Shown: positions 12,932 through 20,314, counted from the stretch's first letter. The stretch: 21,063 nucleotides of DNA from an uncultured Actinomycetes bacterium (GCA_937902285.1 CALGTB010000045.1:1-21063); one strand, 5' to 3'. Made by a program: numbers and translations. Notes: generated by a model from the sequence alone, not told the origin.

Positions 12932-14641
12932 TCAGTCGGCCGAGCGGCGCCTGCGCTTGTCGACGTACATCGCCTCGTCGGCGTGGGCCACCGCCGCGGC
13001 CATGTCTCGGGATCCGTCGAGGATGGCGGCACCGAGGGACACGGAGAGGTTGATGATCTCGCGCCCGGCCGCGACGGGCCCGCTCAGCTCGCTGCGCAGT
13101 CGGGTGATCACGGCACTCGCGGGGTCCTGCCCGGTGGCTGAGGTGGTGGTGATCACGAGGAACTCGTCCCCGCCTACCCGGGCCACGATGTCGCCGTCGC
13201 GCGTCGACGCCGTGAGCCGGCGTGCGACCTCGCGCAGCATGTCGTCGCCGGCTGCGTGGCCGATGGTGTCGTTGACGTGCTTGAGGCCGTCGAGGTCGGC
13301 GTAGACGACGGTCGTGACGAAGCCGGGACTGAGGTCGGTACCGCGCTCCTGCAGCCGCCGCGACAGTCCTTCGCGATTGAGCAGTCCGGTCAGCGGATCG
13401 CGGGTGGCCTGGTCGGAGAGCACGCGCTCGAGGTGCTTGCGGTCGGTGAGGTCGCTGCACTGGATCACGACGTACGTGACACGGCCCGAGACATCGCGCA
13501 CGGGAGCGGCGCCGAGATCGACCCATACGGGTGGACCCTCGGCGCGCAGGAGTTCCACGTCGAGGCGCACGACGTCGAGCCCGGACATGATCTCGGCCAG
13601 CTCCTCGGCGACGGCCGAGCGATCGCGCTCGACGACGAGGTCCACCATCGACCGCCGCGAGAGCTGGGCCTCGGGGATCCCCAGCAGGCGGCCCATGGCA
13701 GCGTTGGCCAGCAGCACGGAACCGTCGACTCCGAGCATGGCGGTCGCCGCGGGAGTGTGGGCGAAGGCGTCCCACAGCCGCTGGCGCTCGGAGGCCAGCG
13801 TGCGACGGGCACGGCTCTGCCCGCCGCCGGCGAGGATGATGATCACGATGAGGATCACCACGGTGATGAGCTGGGTGATCGCGGCTGCCGAGGCCATGTC
13901 GGGGTCGAACTTCCCGACGACCCACGCGATGAGGGCCGGCAGGAAGGGCACCGCGAGCAGGGGCGGCAGCACGCGGCGCAGCAGGGCGCTGTCGTAGCGC
14001 TCGTCGAGCGACGCCAGCGGCGGGCGGTCGGGTCGGGCGGTGATCGCCGCGCCGATGAGCAGCAGGCCGATGATCGGCGTGACGATCGACGTGCCGGTGA
14101 GGCCCATCCCGTTGAAGATCGACGCCGACCCGTACACGTACGACAGCAGCGTCAGCAGGGCGACGATGGCGGCGAACCCGGCGAGCCAGAACCTCAGGTG
14201 CGGCCATCGGTCGCGCGGGAAGCCCAGCATGAGGACCGACAGGCCCATGGCCACGATGGCGACGGACGGCAGGGCCGTGACCCACGACGCCTCGCCGGAG
14301 GCGGGGTCCGGGCTGGGCAGCCAGCCCGCGGCGACGGCGGCCTCGACGCCGATGCCGAGGAGCAGGACGACGGAGGTGAGGACTCGGCCGATGATGAGTC
14401 CGCCACGGCCGCCCCGGTCGAACAGGACCATGGCGATGATGAGGGCGGCGAGGCCGGCCACGGTGTAGGGGTAGATCTGCGGCCAGGAGGGCTGGACCCG
14501 GGTGAGGGCCTCCCACCCGAAGATCGTCCCGGCGCCGACGATGACGACGAGGACGGCGCTGACGGCCAGGAGGTAGCGGTGCAGGACGCCCAGGTCGGAG
14601 GCGACGGTGCCGCCGCGGTTGTCGCCCGCGTCGGGGTCCAT
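12932..14641 (-). CDS. Membrane PAS-GGDEF diguanylate cyclase
   Basis: A 569-residue protein with about eight hydrophobic segments in residues 20-265, a PAS sensor domain at about 275-395 (HTPAATAMLGVDGSVLLAN, then the IQCSDLTDRK linker), and a GGDEF domain from about 410 (RDPLTGLLNR). The GGDEF motif is intact at 490-494, and Arg481-x2-Asp484 five residues upstream forms the product-inhibition I-site. There is no EAL domain. It should make c-di-GMP at the membrane in response to a ligand or redox cue sensed by the PAS or membrane part; the cue is unknown. ATG 14641 is preceded by a G-run (GGGGGG) about eight bases upstream. The downstream hydrolase is 21 bases away in the same direction. Confidence 0.93.
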   Translation of the reverse strand: MDPDAGDNRGGTVASDLGVLHRYLLAVSAVLVVIVGAGTIFGWEALTRVQPSWPQIYPYTVAGLAALIIAMVLFDRGGRGGLIIGRVLTSVVLLLGIGVEAAVAAGWLPSPDPASGEASWVTALPSVAIVAMGLSVLMLGFPRDRWPHLRFWLAGFAAIVALLTLLSYVYGSASIFNGMGLTGTSIVTPIIGLLLIGAAITARPDRPPLASLDERYDSALLRRVLPPLLAVPFLPALIAWVVGKFDPDMASAAAITQLITVVILIVIIILAGGGQSRARRTLASERQRLWDAFAHTPAATAMLGVDGSVLLANAAMGRLLGIPEAQLSRRSMVDLVVERDRSAVAEELAEIMSGLDVVRLDVELLRAEGPPVWVDLGAAPVRDVSGRVTYVVIQCSDLTDRKHLERVLSDQATRDPLTGLLNREGLSRRLQERGTDLSPGFVTTVVYADLDGLKHVNDTIGHAAGDDMLREVARRLTASTRDGDIVARVGGDEFLVITTTSATGQDPASAVITRLRSELSGPVAAGREIINLSVSLGAAILDGSRDMAAAVAHADEAMYVDKRRRRSAD

Positions 14642-14728
14642 GGCTGCACCCCCCGTCCCCGTAGTCCCAGCAGGAAGTCTAGACAGCCTCGGTCACGGCG
14701 GCGGGAGCACGCTCGGACGCGCGCCGCC

Positions 14729-14758
14729 TTGACTCCGTCGCGGCGATGATATTAGGTA
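14729..14758 (+). promoter_or_regulatory. Heme oxygenase promoter (-35 TTGACT, -10 TAGGTA)
   Basis: TTGACT at 14729-14734 and TAGGTA at 14753-14758 are 18 bases apart. The -10 lies inside the iron box, so a bound repressor would block RNA polymerase directly. The transcript would begin near 14765 and carry GAGGGA at 14783-14788, seven bases before the ATG. Confidence 0.55.
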
Positions 14759-14770
14759 AGGCTTGCCTAA
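14752..14770 (+). promoter_or_regulatory. IdeR/DtxR iron box
   Basis: TTAGGTAAGGCTTGCCTAA matches the 19-base consensus TWAGGTWAGSCTWACCTWA at 18 of 19 positions (G instead of A at position 14). It stands out as an A/T-rich island in GC-rich DNA and overlaps the -10 element. Established behaviour of IdeR/DtxR predicts repression when Fe(II) is plentiful and release on iron starvation. Confidence 0.88.
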
Positions 14771-14795
14771 CTTACCCCGAGCGAGGGACCGACGC

Positions 14796-15488
14796 ATGCC
14801 ATTCTCCGACGCCGTCCGCCAGCAGACCCGCGACGACCACGAGCGCGCCGAGCGCAGCCCCTTCATCGGGGCGCTCATCGGCGGGCACCTCCATCGGCGG
14901 GCGCACGCGGAACTGCTGCGGGCCCTCCTGCCCGTCTACGTCGCCCTCGAGCAGGAGCTGGCGGCGCACGCGGAGGAGGCGTCGATCGGCCTCTTCGACC
15001 ACCGGCGACTCGACCGACGCGACCGGATCGCCGACGACCTGCGCACGGTCGGCCAGGACCCGGTATCGGCGTCGGCGACCCTCCTCCCGGCCACGTCCGC
15101 CTACGTGGGCATCGTCCGGGCGTCGGTCGCGAGCCCGCAGCGCCTGCTGGCGCACCACTACACGCGCTACCTCGGCGACATGGCGGGTGGCCGGATCATC
15201 GCCAGCCGCCTCATGAGCCAGTACGACATCGCACCGGAGGCCCTCACCTACTACGACTTCAGCGCCCTGGGCGACGTGCACCACTACCGCCGGCAGTACA
15301 AGGCCATTCTCGACCTCGTGCCCTGGTCGGACGTCGAGCGCGCAGAGTTCGTCGCCGAGTGCATCGTCGCCTACCGTGCCAATGCCATCCTCTTCGACGA
15401 GCTCGCGGCGCACACGGGGATGTCGACCGGAGCTCCGTCGACCGCGGGCAGCTTCCTCTCCCGCGAGCGACGGCACTCGATCAGGTGA
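14796..15488 (+). CDS. Heme oxygenase (biliverdin-forming, HmuO type)
   Basis: A 230-residue soluble enzyme that opens heme to biliverdin, CO and free iron. His15 in DDHERAERSPF is at the place of the proximal heme ligand of corynebacterial HmuO (AHEKAEHSTF). The glycine-rich distal helix is clear in HHYTRYLGDMAGG (120-132). Length is normal and no signal peptide is present. ATG 14796 is preferred over an in-frame start inside the iron box because GAGGGA is seven bases upstream. The iron box predicts induction under iron limitation, fitting iron recovery from heme. No heme importer or reductase gene adjoins it, so electron supply must come from elsewhere. It converges on the molybdopterin gene with a 23-base gap. 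Confidence 0.95.
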   Translation: MPFSDAVRQQTRDDHERAERSPFIGALIGGHLHRRAHAELLRALLPVYVALEQELAAHAEEASIGLFDHRRLDRRDRIADDLRTVGQDPVSASATLLPATSAYVGIVRASVASPQRLLAHHYTRYLGDMAGGRIIASRLMSQYDIAPEALTYYDFSALGDVHHYRRQYKAILDLVPWSDVERAEFVAECIVAYRANAILFDELAAHTGMSTGAPSTAGSFLSRERRHSIR

Positions 15489-15511
15489 GTGCGCTGTGCC
15501 GGATCGCGCGG

Positions 15512-17812
15512 CTAGGCGGCCGAGACGGTGACGGGGATGCCGTTGAGGACGGCCGTCCCCGAGAGCTCGTCGAGCCCTGACGACGGCGTGAGGATGTTGG
15601 AGTTCACGCCCGGGTTGGCCGCTGCCACCGGACCCCACGTGCCTGGGTCGCTGTGACCCCAGCCGTGCGGCAGGCAGACGACGCCGCGCGACACGACGTC
15701 GGTGACCTCCACCGTCGTTGTCACGGTGCCGACGTCGTTGGTCACCGTCGCGTTGCCACCGTCGACGACCCCGAGCGCCGCCGCGTCGAGCGGGTGCACC
15801 CACAGCGTGCAGCGGTTCGAGCCCTTGGCCAGCAGCGGCACGTTGTGCATCCACGAGTTGTTGCTGCGCAGTCCGCGTCGCCCGACGAGAACGAGTTCGT
15901 CTCGGGCGCCTGACCTCGCGGCCACCGCGAGTACGTCGGCCATGCGGACGGCCTCCGCGAGCAGCTGGGGCGGTGCCGCCTCGATCCGGCCGCTGGGCGT
16001 GCGCAGCACCTCGGGCAGTCGCGGCTTCAGCGGACCGAGGTCGATGCCGTGGGGGGCGGCCTCGAGATCGGCCAGGGTCAGGCCGTCGGGGTGCGTCCCG
16101 AAGCCGTCACCGTACGGGCCGCTGCGGATCATCAGGTCGAGGAGGCGCTCCTGGCGCCGCCGGGGCGCCAGCGCAGCGACCAGCTCCTGCGGGTCGCGGC
16201 CGTGCACGCGGGAGGCCTCCGCCTTGCAGGCGCGGCCGGCGAGCTCGGCGGCGACGAGGTCGTCCATCGCATCGACGCTGAGCGCATCGCCCAGGATGAC
16301 GCAGGCCAGGCGGAGGAGGATGTCGCCCTCGTCCATCTCGTCGGCGTCCGCGTCGTGGCGCAGAGGAACCGAGGGCGGCGACCAGTGCGCGATGTTGCGT
16401 ACCGCGAGGCTCGAGAACGCGAGGTCGTAGTGCCCGCGTGCCAGAGGCGATGGTGCGGGCAGGATCACGTGCGCGTGCCGGCTCGTCTCGGTGACGTAGG
16501 CGTCGATGCTGATCATGACGTCGAGGGTGGCGAGGGCCGCATCGAGACGAGCGCCGTCGGGCGTGGACACCACGGGGTTGCCGGCCACGGTGATGAGGCC
16601 GCGCAGGCGCCGGCCGTCCTCCGAGGGGGTGTCGATCTCCTCCGCCATGGCCGCCGCGGGGAACTCGCCGAGCACGCTCGGCAGCCCGCGCACGCGGGTG
16701 CGCTGCGATCCGGGGATCCGGATGCCCCGGCCGATCCCGGGCGTCCCCGACGTCGTCGGACCGCCCGAGGCGGGCAGCGGCCACATGACGCCGCCCTCGC
16801 GGTCGAGGTTGCCGGTGAGCAGGTTGACGACCGCGATCCACCACGAGGCCGCGGTGCCGAATGACTGGGGCCCCGAGCCGTCGACCGTCACGCCGGCCGT
16901 GGACGTGCCCATGCGCCCGTAGACGGCGGATGCGGGAGCGGCTGCCAGCTCACGGGCCAGGCGCACGATCGTGTCGGCGGGCACCCCGGTCAGTGCGGCG
17001 ACGTCAGCGGGCGCGAAGGGCAGGGCGGCGGACCGGAGTGCATCCAGGGCACCGTCCGCCAGGTGGTCGGCAATCGCATCGACGTCGACCAGGTCCTCGG
17101 CGAACAGCGTGTGCGCGATGGCCGCGACGAGGAAGCCGTCCGTCCCCGGCCGGATCGGCAGGTGCTCGTCGGCGGCCTCGGCGGTGCGCGTGCGGATCGG
17201 GTCGACCACGACGAGGCGTCCGCCCCGCGCCCTCAGGTCGCGGAGACGCCCGGGCATGTCGGGGGCGGTCCACATCGATCCGTTGGAGACCAGCGGATTG
17301 GCCCCGAGCACGAGCAGGTAGTGCGTGCGGTCGATGTCCGGCACGGGGACCGACAGCCCGGTGCCGAACATCAGTCCGACCGCGATCTGCTGGGGCATCT
17401 GGTCGACGGTGCTCGCACTGAAGACGTTGCGCGTCTCGAGCGCGCGGATCACGGCGGGTCCGTAGAGCGACGACGACACGTTGTGCACGTTGGGGTTGCC
17501 CAGGTAGACGCCGATCGCGTCGTTGCCGTGCTCGGAGCGCACCGGAGCGAGCAGGCGTGCGATCTCGGCCCATGCCTCGTCCCAGGTGGCGCGGCGGTGG
17601 ACGCCGTCGGCGCCGCGCACCAGCGGGTACCGCAGGCGTGACGGGTCGTGGTGCAGCTCGCCGATCGACACGCCCTTGGGGCAGATGAAGCCGTGCGAGA
17701 AGACGTCCTCCTCGTCACCACGGACCTTGATGACCTGCCCGGCGTCGATGGTCAGGCTGAGCCCGCAGGTGGCCTCGCACAGCGGGCAGGTCCGGAACGA
17801 GGTCTGGGTCAT
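15512..17812 (-). CDS. Molybdopterin oxidoreductase (formate dehydrogenase-like, DMSO reductase family), stand-alone
   Basis: A 766-residue enzyme. The N-terminal [4Fe-4S] ligands Cys9, Cys12, Cys16 and Cys44 are all present (CPLCEATC, then FICPKG). Molybdopterin-binding blocks follow (LGANPLVSNGSMW, VVVDPIRTRTAEAADEHLPIRPGTD), then the C-terminal dinucleotide-binding domain (about 640-766, with LRSNNSWMHNVPLL, LPHGWGH and GVNSNILT). There is no Tat signal, so it is cytoplasmic. At the usual Cys/Sec metal-ligand position of formate dehydrogenases, the alignment STVDQMP gives Asp137. No iron-sulfur or diaphorase partner gene adjoins it. The promoter overlaps the end of the lipoprotein gene. 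The substrate is unknown; calling it a formate dehydrogenase would overreach. Confidence 0.88.
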   Translation of the reverse strand: MTQTSFRTCPLCEATCGLSLTIDAGQVIKVRGDEEDVFSHGFICPKGVSIGELHHDPSRLRYPLVRGADGVHRRATWDEAWAEIARLLAPVRSEHGNDAIGVYLGNPNVHNVSSSLYGPAVIRALETRNVFSASTVDQMPQQIAVGLMFGTGLSVPVPDIDRTHYLLVLGANPLVSNGSMWTAPDMPGRLRDLRARGGRLVVVDPIRTRTAEAADEHLPIRPGTDGFLVAAIAHTLFAEDLVDVDAIADHLADGALDALRSAALPFAPADVAALTGVPADTIVRLARELAAAPASAVYGRMGTSTAGVTVDGSGPQSFGTAASWWIAVVNLLTGNLDREGGVMWPLPASGGPTTSGTPGIGRGIRIPGSQRTRVRGLPSVLGEFPAAAMAEEIDTPSEDGRRLRGLITVAGNPVVSTPDGARLDAALATLDVMISIDAYVTETSRHAHVILPAPSPLARGHYDLAFSSLAVRNIAHWSPPSVPLRHDADADEMDEGDILLRLACVILGDALSVDAMDDLVAAELAGRACKAEASRVHGRDPQELVAALAPRRRQERLLDLMIRSGPYGDGFGTHPDGLTLADLEAAPHGIDLGPLKPRLPEVLRTPSGRIEAAPPQLLAEAVRMADVLAVAARSGARDELVLVGRRGLRSNNSWMHNVPLLAKGSNRCTLWVHPLDAAALGVVDGGNATVTNDVGTVTTTVEVTDVVSRGVVCLPHGWGHSDPGTWGPVAAANPGVNSNILTPSSGLDELSGTAVLNGIPVTVSAA

Positions 17813-17818
17813 GGCCCG

Positions 17819-17824
17819 ACCCTA
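17819..17824 (-). promoter_or_regulatory. -10 element TAGGGT, leaderless promoter of the molybdopterin gene, overlapping an upstream stop codon
   Basis: On the minus strand TAGGGT is followed by six bases (CGGGCC) and ATG 17812. Its first three bases are the TAG stop of the substrate-binding lipoprotein gene. This gives the enzyme its own promoter although it directly follows the transporter genes. Confidence 0.6.
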
Positions 17825-18832
17825 GGAGACGAGGCCCTTCGACGTCAGCCACTCCTGGGCGACCGTGGCGGCATCGGCGCGATCGATGTCGACCATCTTG
17901 TTCATCTGCACGAGGTCCTCGGTGGTGAGCGCCGCCGACACGGCGTCGAGGGCGGTCTGCAGCGCCGGGGTCAGTGCTGACGTCGTGACCGCGGCGATGA
18001 TGTTGTCCGCGGTCTGCAGCGTCAGGTCGTCCGTGAGCACCACCAGGTCGTTGGCGGCCACGCCTCCGTCGGACGAGAAGACCAGTCCGACGTCGATGGC
18101 GCCCTGCGCCAGGGCCTGCTTGGTCAGCGGGCCGCCTGCATCCAGCGAGGTGAACTCGGAGAACTGCATCCCGTACGTCTCCTCGAGGCCCGGCTGGCAG
18201 AACGGGCGGGTGGGGCACTCGGGCGGGCCGCCGAGGCGCACCGGGTTCGACTGCGAGTATCCGGCGAGGTCGGACAGCGTGGCCAGGCCGTTCGCCTCCG
18301 CGAACTCACGGGTCACGGCGAAGGCGTTCTGGTCGGCGGCCGGTGACGGGGTCAGCACGGTGATCCCCACGGCGTTCGCCAGGGTCTGCAGCTGGGCCAG
18401 CGTGGCCTCGACGTCACCCGAGGCCAGCGGGGCGGCGTCGGGGCCGTTGGCCTTGACATTGAGGAACTCGGTCAGGGTGCCGAGGTACTCGGGCACCACC
18501 TGCACCTCGCCGCTCTCGAGCGCCGGCTCGACCACCTCGCGGTTCGTGAGCTCGATGATGCTGGGCTCGAATCCGGCCGCCGTCAGGGCGCCCGCGTAGA
18601 GGTTCGCGAGGATCTTGCTCTCGCCGAAGCCGAACGCCCCGATCGTGATCGGGCCACCGGCGGCCGGCTCGGGCGACGCCTCGGCCGCCGTGCTCGCCGC
18701 GGAGGCCGGCGCGCTGGCGTCGGCGGCGGACGAGTCTGATGAAGTCGACGAGCCACCGCAGGCCGCGAGCGTCAGGGCCAGGCCGAGGGCCGCGGCGGCG
18801 ACGGCCCGCTGCCGGAGGGTGGACGCATGCAT
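17822..18832 (-). CDS. ABC transporter substrate-binding lipoprotein (OpuAC/ProX type, betaine/choline-like)
   Basis: A 336-residue lipoprotein. A signal peptide ends in the lipobox LAAC with Cys25, followed by a Ser/Ala-rich tether to about residue 58. The OpuAC-type binding domain follows (ITIGAFGFGESKILANLYAGAL, VVPEYLGTLTEFL, a PPECPTRPFCQPGLEETYGM segment). The Cys-x6-Cys pair before GLEETYG recurs in this ProX/OsmF branch. Family ligands are glycine betaine, choline, carnitine and, in the related EgtU proteins, ergothioneine; I cannot choose among them. ATG 18832 is preceded by GAGAGGA (18839-18845), six bases upstream. It follows the two permease genes on the same strand after a 68-base gap holding a short repeat. 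Confidence 0.9.
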   Translation of the reverse strand: MHASTLRQRAVAAAALGLALTLAACGGSSTSSDSSAADASAPASAASTAAEASPEPAAGGPITIGAFGFGESKILANLYAGALTAAGFEPSIIELTNREVVEPALESGEVQVVPEYLGTLTEFLNVKANGPDAAPLASGDVEATLAQLQTLANAVGITVLTPSPAADQNAFAVTREFAEANGLATLSDLAGYSQSNPVRLGGPPECPTRPFCQPGLEETYGMQFSEFTSLDAGGPLTKQALAQGAIDVGLVFSSDGGVAANDLVVLTDDLTLQTADNIIAAVTTSALTPALQTALDAVSAALTTEDLVQMNKMVDIDRADAATVAQEWLTSKGLVS

Positions 18833-18878
18833 GGGGAGTCCTCTCGAGGGGTGTGGGGGAAGTCTGGCATCACCTGCG

Positions 18879-18913
18879 TCAGAAGGCACCCGGCACTGCC
18901 TCAGAAGGCACCC
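18879..18913 (-). repeat. 13-bp direct repeat covering the end of a permease gene
   Basis: On the minus strand GGGTGCCTTCTGA occurs at 18913-18901, where its final TGA is the permease stop, and again at 18891-18879, a period of 22 bases. The bases after each copy are also alike (GGCAGTGCC against CGCAGGTGATGCC). It looks like a small tandem duplication of the gene's last codons. A TGCC/GGCA pairing across TTCTGA is too short to call a terminator. Confidence 0.6.
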
Positions 18914-19590
18914 AGAACGGAGCCGGCCCGCAGGGGAGGGGGAGTAAGGGCCTTCTGCACGGCGGCGAGGACGAGCTCGATGGCCACGCAGACGATCGCC
19001 ACGAGGATGACGCCCGACAGCATGAGCGCGGTGTCCTGCCGGCCGAAGCCGTCGACGACGAAGCGGCCGAGCCCCCCGCCGCCAACGAGGGCGGCGAGGG
19101 TGGCCGTGGCGACCACCTGCACGGTGGAGGTGCGCACGCCCGCCGCGACGATCGGCACCGACAGCGGCAGCTCCACGCGCCAGAGCACCTGGCCTCCCGT
19201 CATGCCCATGCCGCGCGCGCTCTCCTTCGCCGTGGGGTCGGCGTCGCGCACGCCGACGAACGAGTTCGTCAGCACGGGCGGCACGGCGAACACGGCGAGC
19301 GCGAGGATGGCGGCGAGGTCGCTCACCCCGACCGGCTCCCATGACGCCAGGATGATGAGCAGCGCGAACGTCGGGATGGCGCGGCCGAGGTTGCCGATGC
19401 TCGTGACGAGGGTGCCGAACCGGCCGACGTGCCCCAGCCACACGCCCAGGGGCAGTGCGATGGCGAAGGCGAGGATGAGCGCGCGGGCACTGATCCACAG
19501 GTGCTCGACGAGCCGGGCCGGAACGCCGGACGTGCCGGTCCAGTTCGCCGGGTCGGCGAACCACGCGCCGACCGGGCCGAGCGGGTTCAC
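18901..19590 (-). CDS. ABC transporter permease (OpuB/ProW type), second
   Basis: A 229-residue inner-membrane permease with about five to six hydrophobic segments (LILAFAIALPLGVWLG, TFALLIILASW, LAAILALAVFAVPPVL, LSGVILVAIVCVAIELVLAAV). The ATPase-contact loop is ARGMGMTGGQVLWRVELPLSVPIVAAGVR. This is the membrane part of a betaine/choline-type importer and should pair with the other permease as a heterodimer. The GTG start at 19590 overlaps the preceding stop as GTGA and has AAGGGA five bases upstream, so translation is coupled. The end carries the 13-bp repeat. Confidence 0.9.
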   Translation of the reverse strand: MNPLGPVGAWFADPANWTGTSGVPARLVEHLWISARALILAFAIALPLGVWLGHVGRFGTLVTSIGNLGRAIPTFALLIILASWEPVGVSDLAAILALAVFAVPPVLTNSFVGVRDADPTAKESARGMGMTGGQVLWRVELPLSVPIVAAGVRTSTVQVVATATLAALVGGGGLGRFVVDGFGRQDTALMLSGVILVAIVCVAIELVLAAVQKALTPPPLRAGSVLGAF

Positions 19591-20267
19591 CAGGATCCCT
19601 TCACGCGCGTCCACGGGGTGAGCAGTCGCTCGAGCAGGATGAGCAGGCCCTCGAGCAGGAGCGCCATCACCACCACGGCGATCGTCCCCGCGAGGATCTG
19701 CGCGTGATAGAAGTTGTTGACGAAGCCGCCCAGGATCACGGTGCCGAAGCCGCCATGTCCCACGAGGGCGCCGATGGTCACCAGGCCCACCGTCGACACC
19801 GTGGCGATGCGGATCCCCGCGAGGATCGTGGGCGTCGCCAGGGGCACCTGCACCCGCCACAGCAGCTGCCGTCGGCCGTAGCCCACGCCGCGCGCGGCGT
19901 CGACGACCGAGGCCGACACGGCGTCGAGGCCGACGACCATGTTGCGCAGCACGACGAGGAGGGCGTACATCGCCAGGGCGACGATGACGGTCCAGGGGGT
20001 CAGGCCGAGCCACGGCCAGAGTCCGGCGATGAGCGCGAGTGAGGGGATCGTGTAGAGGATCCCCGAGCCGGCGAGCACGGGCACCTGCAGCCTCGGATAG
20101 CGGCGCACGAGCAGGGTCAGCGGGATCGCGACGGCGATGGCGAGCAGCATCGCGGCGATGGTGATGAACAGATGCTCGCGGCCGGCGCGGAGCAGGTCGT
20201 CGATGTTGCGCTCGAGGTACGTCCAGCTGAACCACGGGTTCGGCGCGGACTCGACGCTCACGGCCAC
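19587..20267 (-). CDS. ABC transporter permease (OpuB/ProW type), first
   Basis: A 226-residue inner-membrane permease with about five to six hydrophobic segments (LFITIAAMLLAIAVAIPLTLL, TVIVALAMYALLVVLRNMV, AGTIAVVVMALLLEGLLILL). The contact loop is AARGVGYGRRQLLWRVQVPLATPTILAGIR. The GTG start at 20267 is backed by a TACCGT -10 exactly six bases before it; GTG 20261, two codons later, is an alternative. It is the first gene of the permease-permease-lipoprotein run and lies divergent from the ATPase gene, 47 bases away. Confidence 0.9.
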   Translation of the reverse strand: MAVSVESAPNPWFSWTYLERNIDDLLRAGREHLFITIAAMLLAIAVAIPLTLLVRRYPRLQVPVLAGSGILYTIPSLALIAGLWPWLGLTPWTVIVALAMYALLVVLRNMVVGLDAVSASVVDAARGVGYGRRQLLWRVQVPLATPTILAGIRIATVSTVGLVTIGALVGHGGFGTVILGGFVNNFYHAQILAGTIAVVVMALLLEGLLILLERLLTPWTRVKGSW

Positions 20268-20273
20268 GCGAAC

Positions 20274-20279
20274 ACGGTA
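20274..20279 (-). promoter_or_regulatory. -10 element TACCGT, leaderless promoter of the permease operon
   Basis: On the minus strand TACCGT is followed by GTTCGC and the GTG start at 20267, the same six-base spacing as at other leaderless genes here. No Shine-Dalgarno sequence is present upstream of this start. Confidence 0.55.
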
Positions 20280-20302
20280 ACGCCCCGCGGTCGCGTGGGG
20301 CC

Positions 20303-20308
20303 TACGCT
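20303..20308 (+). promoter_or_regulatory. -10 element TACGCT, leaderless promoter of the ATPase gene
   Basis: TACGCT is followed by CACCGC and ATG 20315. It faces the permease -10 with 23 bases between them, so the two promoters overlap and should compete for or share regulation. Confidence 0.55.
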
Positions 20309-20314
20309 CACCGC

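Noticed and set aside
11354..13141. A 595-codon plus-strand frame opposite the hydrolase gene
   Set aside because: Antisense shadow of the Abhydrolase_9-type gene, with no ribosome site and no motif.
11388..14516. A 1042-codon minus-strand frame spanning the hydrolase and the cyclase
   Set aside because: It is an out-of-frame reading of two real genes on the same strand, with Arg/His/Pro-rich low-complexity translation and no recognisable motif.
17825..19564. A 580-codon minus-strand frame fusing permease-region sequence to the lipoprotein
   Set aside because: Its first part is an out-of-frame reading of the permease gene; the lipoprotein signal peptide, lipobox and ribosome site fix the start at 18832.
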